Below, in pieces: positions 21,559 to 34,401 of a DNA stretch of 47,452 nt. The number at the start of each line of letters is the position of its first letter. Positions within the stretch are counted from its first letter, which is position 1. The notes beneath the pieces are model-generated. The model saw only the letters and a program-made list of their open reading frames with translations, did not search any database and was not told the origin of the DNA. A program made the translations under genes and the position numbers. Source of the stretch: Priapulus caudatus (lineage: Eukaryota > Priapulida > Priapulimorpha > Priapulimorphida > Priapulidae); assembly GCF_000485595.1 (NCBI RefSeq), contig NW_014577071.1:454890-502341 (forward strand), given 5' to 3'.

Positions 21559-21662
21559 TGTAGCGATGCATTCTATGTGCATTAGGACTTACGCTCTTCG
21601 AAGAGGTTCCGATCCAAACTTCCGAAATTACATTTCATTCGCCGGAATTTTGCATCGCTACA
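21559..21662. repeat. Small inverted-repeat element, about 104 bp
   Basis: TTGTAGCGATGCA (21559-21571) and TGCATCGCTACAA (21650-21662) are perfect 13-bp terminal inverted repeats bounding a non-coding interior. It resembles a short non-autonomous DNA transposon. The outer flanks (ATTATATTT and TGATATA) share TA but no clear target-site duplication. Confidence 0.45.
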
Positions 21663-21697
21663 ATGATATAACTAGTGAGCTTTTAGAATTACAACAG

Positions 21698-21785
21698 CAG
21701 CGCAACAACAACAACAAACAACAACAACCAACAAACAACAACAACAACAACGACAAACCAACAATCAAACCAACAACAACAACAG
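21698..21785. repeat. (AAC)n-rich tract
   Basis: Interrupted AAC trinucleotides. The Asn/Gln/Thr-rich ORF across it (21512-21817) is probably spurious. Confidence 0.85.
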
Positions 21786-22097
21786 CGCAGCCAGTTACAT
21801 GTCGCGAGTACGAATAACTAACTGCTACTTCTCACGACCAACCACCAACACCGTCCACCGCTTATTATATCTCTCTATTATCTCCCCCAAACTGATAATT
21901 AATATAATCAATAATAAATAATATAACAACAAACAACAATGTAATAGAATAATTACTAAATATCAGGTCGAATATTATTATTATTTATTCACCATCGTCA
22001 TCATCACAACAAGTTTTTCCCACATCTTTCCCACGTGTATTATGCCACGATCGACGCGTGCTTCTTACCCGCTCACAGAACCCCGTATACCCATCCC

Positions 22098-22562
22098 TGC
22101 TGCTGCTGGTATTACGGACTATGCTAGCTTACTGCTGGCTGCTGCTGCTGCTGCGCTGGGCATGCTATCTGCTGCTACTACGGTACTACTACTAGCTTGG
22201 CTGCTGCTGCGGCTGCTGCTGCGTGGCTGTGGCTGCCTGCTACTACTACTACGGGGTATACTACTGCTGCTGCTGCTGCTGGGTGAGCTGCTGATGCTGC
22301 TGCTGCCTGCTACTACTACTACTACTAATGCGCTGCCCTGCTGTGCTACTATCTACTAACTACTACTCTGCCTACTGCTGCTGCTGCTGCTACTCGACTG
22401 ATGCTGCACTGTGCTGATGCGACTGCTGCTGCCTGCTAGCTCACTACTACTAGCTACTACGTACTACTTACTTTACTACTACTGCTGCTACTAATACTAC
22501 TACCACTGAATGCTGCCTGCTGCTATGCTTGCTGCCCTGTTACTTGCCGGCTGTATTGCTGC

Positions 22563-22608
<46 letters not shown>

Positions 22609-22970
22609 GTGGTACTGCTGCTACTGCTGCTGCTACTGCTGCTGCTGCTACTGCTATTACTGCTGCTACTGCTGCTGCTTCTGCTGCTGCTGCTACTGCT
22701 GCTTCTGCTACTGCTGTTGCTGTTGTAGCCCGACCAGGCTGTATAACTAACGTCAATATACATAACGTCAATAGGTCTTTTAACCCTAGCAAAGACCGTT
22801 TCTTGGAGCTACTGCTGCTGCTGCTGCTGCTGTTGCTGCTTCTGCGACTGCTGCTGCTACTGCGGCTGTTGTTGCTGACACTGCTGCTGCTGCTGCTACT
22901 GCTGCTGCTGCTGTTGCTACTGCGGCTGGCTGTTGTTGCTGATACTGCTGCTGCTGCTGCTACTGCGCAT
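22098..22970. repeat. Long interrupted (CTG)n/(CTA)n trinucleotide repeat
   Basis: Two blocks, about 22098-22735 and 22806-22970, are built mainly of CTG and CTA triplets and are separated by 70 bp of non-repeat sequence. Poly-Leu, poly-Cys and poly-Ser ORFs over it follow from the repeat. There is no flanking splice or start context to suggest a real protein. Confidence 0.95.
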
Positions 22971-22975
22971 TTCAA

Positions 22976-24290
22976 AACGCGACCGTGAGCGTCTAATACA
23001 ATACAAGTGGAGACCGCGCGATCGCATATGCTACCCCTGCCCCTATACGTCGCTTTCCCCTCAGCGCGCGTCTGCGTGCGTTCGATGATCTGCGAAGTGT
23101 CACCAATAGCAAGCCTCGCTGAGCGCGCTGTAAGAACGGGTCGGTTATGTCCTTAAAGCGCCAAAATACCAAAACAGATGTTTGCCGTGAATGGAACCAA
23201 TGTACTGGCCATGAGCAATCACGCCGGAGCACCTGCGTTTCACGTTATTCTATTTTCCTCCCTTTTTTGTTGCGAAGAAAAAGCGTGCTAAAGCCATTGT
23301 TGCCGCATGGGGGACACAGCCGAGGATGTTTCATTAAACAGTGGCATAATTTTCGTGCTTTATAATAATGCGGTTTATCTGTTGCGGTGCAGATGAGTGC
23401 GCGTGCGTGCGTGCGTGCGTACGAGCGTGCTTGCGTGCGTGCGTGCGTGCAGGTTAGTAAAACGTGGCAGAGATCACTACTTGCTGTATGAATGGTGAAT
23501 AGTACACGCCGCCTCTTAGTTGCTTTACTTGAATACGTAGTTTGTTAGTTGAAATATTAAAATTATCATATCACAATTTATAAAATCGCGTTGGCACAAA
23601 ATTTTGCATTATTAAACCGATATATTCGAAATACAGTTTCTGAATACAATGACGCCTGAATTAAGAGACTCTTGAGATAATTACCAATCTCCATGTATAT
23701 TAATTATCCTACTTGATACGCTATTTGCAATAACAATTATATACAATCACAATCGCTTAATCAATATGCTATTTGCGGTATTACACAGTATACAGCGTTA
23801 CTACCTACATAAATTTGTTTCAACATTAATTTTACTTTCAATTTTACACTAATTACTTACACAATTAATAATTTTGACGCATTTTAATATGTATAGGTAA
23901 ATATCTCACGATTATTCAAATTTATTCTACGCTATATCCTATTTAAATGTATTTGTTTAATAAAATGCAGCAAACGTTGTTAACACACAAAAGTTCAATT
24001 ACGACAATCAAAAATCTAATAGCAAACAAGCGACTAACTGAAGTTTTAAGTTTTGGCAAATTTCAGAGAAAAAAAACATCAGCTGTATAGTTACCGCGGC
24101 GTGTATGTCACGACATATAAGCTTCTCCATGCTCGTACAACCAGATGATGCGCGCCCGGAAGCTTTCGAGTTGTTGCATGTTACGAAAATAAAGTAATTC
24201 GATATCAGCTTATAAAATGTAAGTGCCCGGCTGCACGCTATACGCAGCAGACGCCACGTTACCAGTGCTCAACCAGTCCCGTTGGGGCGC
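22976..24290. other. No gene recognised; (CGTG)n tract at 23395-23452
   Basis: CpG-rich at 22976-23130, then AT-rich from 23500. A short (CGTG)n microsatellite lies at 23395-23452. No exon is supported. Confidence 0.4.
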
Positions 24291-24416
24291 CTGTGTTAAC
24301 GGCCTATACCGAACGCCACAGCTATATAAGTGTTATTTCATTGCCTATACGCGCGGTGAACATGTACATCGTTGAAAGAGAGGACCGCCATACGTTGCCA
24401 TGTAACGTGTTCCGTG

Positions 24417-24417
<1 letters not shown>

Positions 24418-24460
<43 letters not shown>

Positions 24461-24808
24461 CCACATACGACGCGACACACAAACAACTACAGCAAGTCAC
24501 ACCACACACAGTGCACACATAACACACCACCAAACACACACACACACCCCACACACACACATGCGTGGGTCGACAACATTATCATACACACACACAGGCA
24601 CACACACACACATACGCACGCACACACCACACAAGACACACACACACACAGCACAAACACACACAAACACACAAACAAACACAACACGCACACACACACA
24701 ACACCACAGCACACAAGCACACACACACACACACCACACACCTACGCGCACGCCCCACACACGCACGACACCAGCCACACACTACACACACAACACACAC
24801 ACACATAT
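24418..24808. repeat. Impure (CA)n microsatellite
   Basis: About 390 bp of CA-rich sequence with a pure 38-bp block at the left. It adjoins the left edge of the permuted D2 copy. Confidence 0.9.
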
Positions 24809-26043
24809 ATATAGGTATATAGATATATATATATAGTGATGATAGTATAAAAATATATATTACGTATAGACTCTTCGCAACTGAAGTGATTCCTCGGCCG
24901 TTCTCTTCACGGCGAATTCTCGCGTATACCCTAACAAGAATCACGCAATAATGAAAGGTTTTCTCCCAACATACGGAACCTGTTGAGCACCGAGTTCATG
25001 CATATAAAACGGTTACGCTATAATATTCCCATGGCCGCAAATGGTAGAAGTAGCTAAGTTTCTAGTAGCACTACAGGTTTCCGCGGTAACTAGTAATATA
25101 TATATAATAGGTATATATAATATAAATAGTATACATATCAACGACGTAAGATAATAACATGTGTTATTATCTACTCTGAAAATATATAAAACCTTTCATG
25201 ATTCTATGCGAATGTGTCCTGTCTGAATAATCGCGTGAAGGGAACGCGTGAAATTGCGATATTTTATCAGCATTAAGTATAGACGGACCCCGTAAGTCGT
25301 TGTGAACCGAATAACACCATGGACTCGTGGCCACGCAGTCGGGCTTTAGACGGTGGGGGTCCAGTCCTTATTAGCCATTAACGTCCATGAATGGTTACAA
25401 CCAATAACGAAATGCATAGAGGCAAAACAGTTGTGAGGGGCGGCCCGACAGGTAGGAAAGATGTTTGCACTTTTTCTAAAGAAGCGGCCGCCGCGAGACA
25501 CCTTCGTCCACTTGCCACGTTCGTTGCATAATAGCTCGTATTAGCGGGCGTCACGTGCTACAATGGCGGACGCGTGCGTCGATTTTGTTACCCCACCCCC
25601 TTCAGCTCCCACATTGTCCGAGTGTTCCAATTCACACTCCGCAACTCCCAGAAGACCGATTTTCAGATGGTTAAGCGATCGGCATATAATTCGCACCTTT
25701 GTTCGTTGAAACGGATTTCGCTATTGCTTAAGATAGTACACGATTATGCGTGTGAGTGCATTCGTCCAGCAGTGAAAATTAGCGCTGTGGCGAGCAAAAA
25801 AGAGAGAGACGATCGAAGACGGGCGCGGCGGCGGCGGTGGTAGAAAGCCTGTGAGTTTACTGCTGGGTACACTACTGCTTCGCTTATGTGCGCGGACAAA
25901 AACGCCCGTCTGTCGCTCTCGCTCGCGTAGATGCAAAAGAGAGGCATTACGCATGTCCAGTAATAACCACGGCTCGCTGGAAGCGTGCCCAACTACGCTT
26001 GTAACGTTTCGCGCTATCTCCTGTGAATTTAGTGCATCCGTGG
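24806..26043. repeat. D2 copy, right half (matches about 6900-8055)
   Basis: Collinear with 6900-8055 from (TA)n through the hairpin, the E-box/ATGGCGGAC patch and up to the GT tract, with many single-base indels. Here it precedes the other half, whereas in the first copy it follows it. Confidence 0.8.
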
Positions 26044-26230
26044 CGTGGCGTGAGGTAGACCGTGTGTGGTCTGTTGTGTTGTGGTGTGTGTGGGGTGTGT
26101 GTGTGTGTGTGTGTAAGTGTAGTGTGGTGCGTGAAGTGGAGTAAGTGCCGTGTATTGTGGTGTGTGTGTGGTGTGTTGTGTGGTGCGGTGTGTGTGTGCG
26201 GTGTGTGTGTTGCGTGTGTGTGGTTGTGTG

Positions 26231-26268
<38 letters not shown>

Positions 26269-26425
26269 TGGTGTGTTGGCGCGTGAAGTGCTGAGTGCGT
26301 GTAGTGTGTGTCGGTCTGTGTGTGTGTGTGTGTCGTGTGTGTGTGTGTGGTGTGTCGTATAGTTGGGGTGTGTGTGTGTGTGGTTGTTTGTGTGTGTGTT
26401 GTGTGTGTGTGTTGTGTGTCGTAAT
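26043..26425. repeat. Impure (GT)n microsatellite
   Basis: About 380 bp, GT-rich. With the CA-rich tract at 24418-24808 it forms an inverted pair around the D2 right half. ORFs over it are repeat translations. Confidence 0.9.
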
Positions 26426-26944
26426 GTGTGTCGTGGCGTAAAACACCCTCGTACATCATCTGTAGTACCTATAGCGGACAACGACCGCCATCTGAACAGG
26501 GACCGGCGTATCCCCAGTATAAGTGACTGTAAAACCACGCGAGTCGTAAAATCGCAGCAGACACTTAAGAGGCTGTTTTGATAATAAAATGATGGTAAAT
26601 AAAGCAAGATACTACCAATGAATAATTAATACCAATACAGTCTTTAAACGTTATGTATTCTCCATGCAATCCAACACGCAAATAAGCTCATCTGCAATTC
26701 AGAGAACGCCTCCATCACTGCAATTCCCCACTGTGCACAAACTGTGTTACAAAGAAATAGTGTGAACAGAAGAGGTATAGTCAAATTACGTAGAATAATA
26801 TAACGGTATTTAACTCGATATCCCGCCCTCCCCCCACAACGAGCCAACCCACCCCGTAACGGTTATAGCTAGCTCTATACCATCAATAGGTAATAATACA
26901 TTATATATTATAATATTTATGTATTATCAGCTTCCTAATGGTAT
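26426..26944. other. Spacer between the D2 halves, no gene seen
   Basis: Sequence without a match in the first D2 copy. It contains no supported exon. Confidence 0.4.
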
Positions 26945-28480
26945 AACTAGTGTAGTATATATATATATATTATTATATATATAGATACTCAAGAGTCCAT
27001 AATATATGCTATTTCCTATATTATGGACCTTGATATATATAATCCCAACGTACCATGGTTACATTACCGTTTCAGCCCCAGCCACCCCAACGGAGACCTC
27101 GCCCCTGTCAATAATTATGAACATGCTCCCGGCCGCTGGTGTTTCAGCCAAAGTACCATTAATGTCAAGATTAACGCCTGCGCCTTAATAATTCGATTGC
27201 ATTTTAGTGAAAGCAGCTTTGTCGCGCTGCACGTGTGTCCAGCCCGCCGGCCACAGAACGCCGCGAATCATTCTGCCTTTTTCGCGATCTTATGCAGTTC
27301 CGGGCTAGCAATAGGCGGTGGGGCCGAGGTGGACGCATTGGCGTTGGTGTAGGGCGACCGTGTGGTAGTCGTAGTCGCACATCACGCTGCACTGTCGCCG
27401 CAGGACAGCCACACCACGGCCAGTGGAAAAGCGAGGCAGCGCGCGTACGCACGTCGCTTCAAGAATTGTCCCGGTCATCGCGTTTTTTTGTTGTGTGCTA
27501 AATAACCTGCAAAGACTGCTGCATGTTCCGACGCAAGCGAATTAGCGGTTTTCGCGTCGCGCCTCGTGAATACCTTACGTGCCGCTTTAAAAAAGTGTTA
27601 TCGTGAGAGTGTGAGTCGAAAAAAAAGAACTGCGCGGCGCGTCGAGGCGCGTTCTCGGTACCAGCGGGCCGCGTGAGCCAACAAGTGATTAAGAGAAAAG
27701 ATGTGCGCGCGAAAATCGCACTGGAGGGAAAACATAAGGGTTGCCTTCGCAATCGATGTCCTCACTGGTTGCTCACGAGAGAGCGGGCATGAGAGACAGA
27801 GAGTTGAGCGACGAGTGACATTCATCCTCCGTACGCGGTCTGCGAATTCCCGCTCATTGTGTGCTGTGTAGATGGTATCGCGCATGCGCACGGCGCATCG
27901 ACGGCTGTGTAGCTGACCTTGACATATCAACCAAACTGGGGACGACACGAATATTCGTGTTTTTATGGGCAGTTCTGAGAAGCTGAAAATTTGCAGTCGA
28001 AGCGAATATGTTAAGAGAAGATAGTGCATCGTGAACGTCGTGGTGGTGGAACGTGTACGCATATATGTGAGCTGTGTTCAAAATGTGTTCCGCACAAATC
28101 AACAATTGCGCAGGTAAGTCCGCAGGATAGATAGCGCCAGTCGGTTCTCACTTCTCATTAATGCCAAATGATATTCAAAAGACGTGTGAGTTGTGTCGGC
28201 GAGGTGATATATGTGGTAATGTGATAACATATTGCTGTCTATTGTATTGGTTTCCGACAGTAACATTAGGTTATCGATGCTTTATCTCGAAAACGTGGCC
28301 CAACACCACTGTGCGCCATTGTCATTATTTGCACCGTTATAAAAGATATAAAATCCTGATTACAAGCACGACATCTAGCCCTCAGCTACTATTCGAAAAT
28401 CTTATCAATAATAGGATGACGATTTCAAAAGAATATATATATATATATATAATATATATAATATATATATATATATATAT
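26945..28480. repeat. D2 copy, left half (matches about 5500-6926)
   Basis: Starts at a (TA)n tract and the TCAAGAGTCCATAATA hairpin and runs through the CpG island, NRF1 site and GTAAGT donor. It ends in a (TA)n tract at 28434-28480. Indels are frequent. The exon at 5160-5328 lies outside the shared part. Confidence 0.8.
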
Positions 28481-31400
28481 CGTGTGTGCGTGCGTATAGA
28501 TGCGTGCAGTTTGTCGTTATAGTAAAGTACTAATATTATTATTAATGAATTGGGATCAGTCAATAGAAAACCTACAGTATGAATATGAATATGTAAAAAT
28601 ACATGTATTATAAATGTATATATATATATTATATAGATATGATATACCGAATAAACTCAATCAAACCTAAAATATTAATCATTAACGTCTATCATATAAA
28701 TAGAAACTTGCACTTTCTTCGTTATACGAATAAAAAAAAACGGAAACTAACGTACATAATAAAACCGCAGTATGATGGTTATAACGTTGCCGTTATCGGC
28801 CGTGTAAAAGCTACCGTAGCCTGGCGCAAACAGACGCCGAAAGGATGGCAACCCCATGACGTGATGATCAGCGGTACAATTTAGTGCTCGGCCACTAATA
28901 ACCTTTGCTCCGCGCACGTAGTTAGCTGAACGCCGAAAGGTCTCTGTCAATAATTGATAACACGAGACGCGCGCTCGTATGTTTATAATCTAGACAGCTA
29001 AAAAGTGTATTAAAAGTCGTAAAATGATGGTTTCCACATGACGCCGACCCCATTGGCGGTTATACGCGTACGCGATATATGGTTCGCGCATATTATTTAT
29101 GAATAAAATTCAAAACAATAAATGCATAAACAAACTATACCAGCTGATTACCCGCATTTGGGATAAATATAACGTCGCAGGAGCAATAAAACCAATAAAA
29201 CAAGAAAAAATAGGTATAAATACTACGTCGGTATCCATGCTAGCCAGATAACTATATTAGCCTATCAGGTATTATTATATGGCGCCGCCAGATTACCTGA
29301 TTAATTCTTTCTTGACTCATTCAATAGAAAACTAACACCAAGCCAGAGTTGTGCATTAACATAGCTTAACATTGGGCTAGAACCCATGACTGGTGACATC
29401 GCATTTGCTGAGATATCATGAATATTATATATTGTAAAATTTAAATATGTTGCTATGTAAAAGTTATAGTTCTATAGGTAAAGCAAACCAATGTCTTTCA
29501 TTGAATATTTCGTGGAATGTTTTTATTTTTGTTTGATATTCCTATCTTGTAAATATGCATTTGCTAAAGAATGGCGTTATTTAAATTGCGGCATCACCTA
29601 GAGTCTATAATCAGCAATATGGTAGCGCATATGGCTATAAAACTAGAGTCAATAAGACAAAGTAATTCTCTATATGGTCTACGCGGTGTTCAAGGGTTTC
29701 AAGTTCTAATTTACCACGCGCAATAATAGAAAAAATTCGAGTGTTAACTCAAGCAACGTGGTAGTTATCGATTTAAAGTGTTCTGCGAACACTAAAACAC
29801 TTCATAAATAAAATTAAGTAACGTAGTCACATGGGTATCGAACGTCTGCAACTGCCCTGCCGCACATACACAGAGTAAAATCACATGTTTATCAGTTTAT
29901 AATTTATCAATTTTAATTATCTTATATACTATATAGTTAAATATTTCTATTGTAGATGTGTTCTGTCGTGTATAAACGCCGTACATATAGCCTCGTGCCC
30001 GGAAAAAAGAAATTACTCGTGGATACTAAACAGTAACTAAACGCTAAAACACAACAACTTCAATACTCACACGCGTTCTATACAGCTCGGCACTAAATAT
30101 CTAATCTACTTTGTACAGTGTCCTTTTTAATTCACCATGCGCGTTTGCGTGTGAAATTTATCGCAGCACTGACGGATAGGACGTAGATAAAACGCGATAC
30201 ATTCGTAAGCGTAAAGCGTAAAGCGTTTCCGATAATATTCCTATCGCAGCGCGACCAATGGTTCGCTCTAGCCAGCTGCACCGCGCGGTGCCATACGCGG
30301 TCTGTGATCTTACACTCTGTCCGATCAGCGTTCAGTAAGTACAGTAACAGCGCCTTTCTGTGTGGGATAAACAGTAGCAGAACGGATCAACTGTACGCAC
30401 ACACAACAACAGCAAAAAAAAGTTTACTCGGCTAATCGCTTTTCAGTTTGGTTTTCATGGTAGCGCTGCTGCATAATTTGCGGCGCGATGTTATACGCTG
30501 ATTTTCACCCGTACAACGGCAGCGGCGGCGAACGCAGCAGTAACCAGTTAGACGCGCTCTCTATTACCTTCTGTATGCGTGCGGCTGGGCTGTGTGTGCG
30601 GCCTGCCGTATAGCAGCAACGACAGGTGCGAGACACACACGCTTCAGATGTTCCACGATGAGCTTCAACAAAAGGAAATTCATGCGTTAGACAGTAAGAT
30701 GGTATCATTACGATATACTTAAAATCTCTAACAGCTGGTCGCTTCCTTTGCCGTCGCAGCAGCGGCGGCGGCGGCAATGACGACGACAGGTGCATAATGT
30801 TAATATGAAAATATGAAATCGCACGTATTAGACAGATGCGCTGTGAAGCGAAGGGCGTATAATTTACTTTATTTAATGCTCGAAAACCCGATCCCAGAAC
30901 CTCCCCCGTTTGCTACATCATCAGGCGATGAATAGTTTAAACACGGATCGTACGGTTTTATGTAAATTTATATTAATAGCTTCCCAGATTATGCATTTCA
31001 TTGAATAAGTGGGTAAAATATAATCATGCGTATTTATCGGTTAAAGATTCATTTTACGAATAGTGTTTACGGCACAATTATTAATTTGCCAGATTGATTT
31101 TAGTTACTATTTATATGTACAAATTATTCGTGATACAGTAATATTATCACCACATTTACATGTTATCAGGAGTGAATAAAAACAAATGGGATAAAACGTC
31201 TCTTTTTTCGCTCTTGGCATTATTGAATATATTACCAAAATGGTTACATCTTATGATGTAAGAATTTTATGATTTAATTAAGCAAAATACTGAGGTCAAA
31301 GTATTAAACAAAAGTACGCATTCGTTTGTAATATCTGCACTGTAAAACTCGGTTACATTGTTGTTGAATTAAACAACTTATACATTGTTATTTTAGTGTC

Positions 31401-32060
31401 GTCGGGCCAGGTAAAACTCCCACATACTAAACATCGGTACGCACAGCACGACGTTAGCTACAGCGCCTGGGGCGCGTTTCACAAACGTCCGTTCGCTATT
31501 TCTTCTCCGCTGTTTCCCCGAGTTGTCCGCTAAATAGCGGATCGGAGATGGGAATATATTTAAAATGTTTAAGGGACACGTACTATGTGATCACATTTAC
31601 AACCGCAGAACTGAAATATACGTGTATAGAGTTCATAAAAATGCCGAAAGAACGTAAGAACGTAAAAAATCTCGCCGCCTGGTGATGAAATACTCCAACA
31701 ATTTGCGTATACATTTCCAACTGCAAATAAAAGTACGAGGAGCGAAGTACAATCTCGTTAAAATGTGTACGCTTGAGCGTGCGCAGTCATCTCCCCCCTG
31801 AAAGAATGTCACGCTCAGGCCATACTGATGCTACCACTCATACGCGACTTTGATTTCGTAGTTTAGAGACAAGATTGTGAATGTTTTATGCGAGCCTGAC
31901 GATGACCTCGCGTCTGTTGGATACACTGCTAGTAGGTAAAAGCCTCCCACTTTGCAAACGCGTAGCATAGTCATCGATTACGTTGTTTACACCGTTTATA
32001 ACGCGTTACACCATGCAGCGCAGCTTAGACATTGAACCCAATTATACCGAGCTACGGCGG
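28481..32060. other. Single-copy AT-rich sequence, no gene seen
   Basis: I found no exon with good splice context. A CpG-richer patch lies at 30130-30800. A lone half-site of the hairpin family, TATCAGGAGTGAATAA, is at 31164-31179. Confidence 0.4.
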
Positions 32061-32064
32061 TAAC

Positions 32065-32124
32065 TATAAAAGTCGCACGATTGCTGAGAGTGAAGTGCGT
32101 GGCGATGGCTCGCGGTTATAAATA
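32065..32124 (+). promoter_or_regulatory. Two TATA-box-like sites upstream of a long hairpin
   Basis: TATAAAAG at 32065-32072 and TATAAATA at 32117-32124 lie in CpG-containing sequence 50-110 bp before the inverted repeat at 32177. A start about 30 bp after the second would fall near 32147-32154 (GTGTTCACTC). This rests on motif only. Confidence 0.25.
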
Positions 32125-32176
32125 CACGAGAGCAGCCGTGTGTGTACGTGTTCACTCGTGAGAGTTCTACGTTATA

Positions 32177-32293
32177 ATAATGAGGGCTTCGTACAATTTC
32201 AGTGCTCTTCGGCGGTTTACTGGCGATCTACATATTATGTTGATCGCCAGTAAACCGCCGAAAAGCACTGAAATTATACGAAGCCCTCATTAT
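32177..32293. repeat. 117-bp inverted repeat with 52-bp arms
   Basis: Arms at 32177-32228 and 32242-32293 match at 50 of 52 positions, with a 13-nt loop. Both mismatches are C facing A on the + strand, so a minus-strand transcript would have G:U wobbles and pair throughout. No ORF is inside. It could be a palindromic miniature transposon, a hairpin-RNA source or a recent inverted duplication. It has no copy elsewhere in the window. Confidence 0.8.
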
Positions 32294-34400
32294 CTCGAAA
32301 TCTTGCTGAATTTTCTGAACCCTATATATCGAATTGTTATATGTTAAACGTTAGGTAACCTGTCGCCGTTGATGTGATTGTGATGTTTGCGAATTTCACG
32401 GCAAAATGTGACTAGCAGATCGAGAGTTTAGTTTGGATTGGAATGGCTATGCTTGTAATCGTGTAATCGGGCCACAACTGCTGCAGGTCTCATAAAATTT
32501 GGTTAGTTAATTACACTCCCCGTTTACTGGCATCTCGCGTGAGAGACAGGTTGTAAAGAGTTATCACGCACTGACGTCACCTACCTCGGCGCATTTTAAT
32601 ATTTAGAATAATTAAAAATTGGTCTATGTTGGAAACGCCAGCTTACTAAACTAATATAAACTATCAATTCTTTACTACAGAACCCATAGAAACGAAATAA
32701 TGTTTACAGGTAATTTACGAGTTTTTAAAACGAATACACTGCGCCAGTATATTTCTTCCAAGCATGTTATGTTTGTCAAATTGTACAATACACCAGGGAA
32801 CAACTTGCGACGGCTGCCTTTTGACGACCCTGTATCAAAGACATTCCGAATGGCATTCTTGTTTCAGCTACCACGGCGTAGTCGTGTGCGGGCGCACAAT
32901 GCACTGCGCGTGGCTTGATGTATGAACGCGTGTCTAAGACTCCCATTATAAGTAACATTTCTATGAGCTATTATTGAGTGTTCGCAACCCATGTGCCTTT
33001 ATATGCCACACAGCAGACGCGCGCGTGTGTAATGGGTTTGGAAGAAATTTCATACCATCCGCTGACGCCCCTTGCCTGACAACATCTTTTATAGCCTTAC
33101 CTTTTTCGGTGTGAAAGAATTTGATCGGAGAAATATTATATTGCACGCTCGCCATTGAAGTGTACGTTGATATGAAATACGTTGGCATGCCCAATATACC
33201 CGTTTGAGATATGCAGCAAGACCAGCGCTTTAGAAACGTTTTGCGTTATCGGTAGATAGTAACGCCAATGGAAGGTATCATAAAATACAGATAGAGCGGT
33301 CGCCTGACCTAGCTCTAGCTGGTTTTGGATGCTGTATAATTATCAGCAGCTAATATCAGCTAATTGGATTCTAATCCCAACTAGCCATTTTGAGTGTTTC
33401 GCATATCTTGACGTCAGAAGAGGGGGGGGATGATGTTTTTTTTAGATGTGATTATTTTATTTCGTGAAGTGTTGAGTATGTGATAAGACTAGCGTTGGAC
33501 GTTGGCGTTGGATTGCAGGTGTTGCTATCGCCGTGCAAGCATTATCATTGGTACTGTTGTCGTAGATGTATGTGTTGTTAGTATCGTAGGTGTACGTACC
33601 CTTGTATAACGGTTAGTGCCAGGATTATTCCTGACCGTTGTCGCGTTGGCGGGTCCGCGTATAGACGTTTGTGCAATTGACGACAGTTTCGGTGGAAGGA
33701 ATTTATGTCATCTTATGAATGCGAAGGTCTTTCATATTTATATTTGCGATATATATTAGGAGTAAATAATCACAAATTCTGATATGTATGTATATATAAT
33801 GCGAGAGAGAGAGAGTGCTGTTTTTGTTGACGTAAAACCTGCAGCGAAATATTTAGTTGAATCAGAGTTGACTAGCCACAAGTTACCTGTCGCTTCTTAC
33901 TATACGTGGCGACGTGAAATAGTCGTACAGAGCCTGGTCGGCCTAGGCTACAACTATAGCTACGATCTATACGCCTTGGTGCGGGTAAAATACCAGCCTT
34001 GAGAGATTCTCTAGCTTGAAAAATTTCAGTAAAAAATTTCAGCCGAATCAGAGATGATCACTCGGCTGCAAAAGCTACGATTTTCGTCTGCACGCGGAGA
34101 CGCGCGAGTCAGGAAACATACGCTAAAGTAACAGACTTAGTAGATTCTGGATGATAGAAATTTCAGGCGCACAACGTAAAAACTTGTATGCGGCGAACAA
34201 CCGCATTCATTAAAGATTCCATTCTGCACGCTCTTTTCATCAATTGACAATATATAGTTTAAAACCATGCGACCGCATCATCGGAAGCGAGTTGCGGAAA
34301 TCTAGTTATATAGCGATGGAATGCCATCCCAGTTTATAGCGCCTATACTGTAACAGACCTCTGCAGTAGGTGTCAGCGTTTCCGGCAGATGCAAGCAAGC
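32294..34400. other. No gene recognised
   Basis: AT-rich sequence without supported exons. A weak half-site of the hairpin family (TATTAGGAGTAAATAA) lies near 33754-33769. Confidence 0.4.
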
Positions 34401-34401
34401 C

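Noticed and set aside
22500-22988. Poly-Leu, poly-Ser, poly-Cys and poly-Ala ORFs
   Set aside because: They follow from the CTG/CTA triplet tract in all frames, with no start, splice or flanking coding evidence.
30488-30613. 41-codon ORF starting MLYADFHPYNGSGGERSSNQ in a CpG-richer patch
   Set aside because: Short, no splice donor at its end, no recognisable domain; left out as unsupported.
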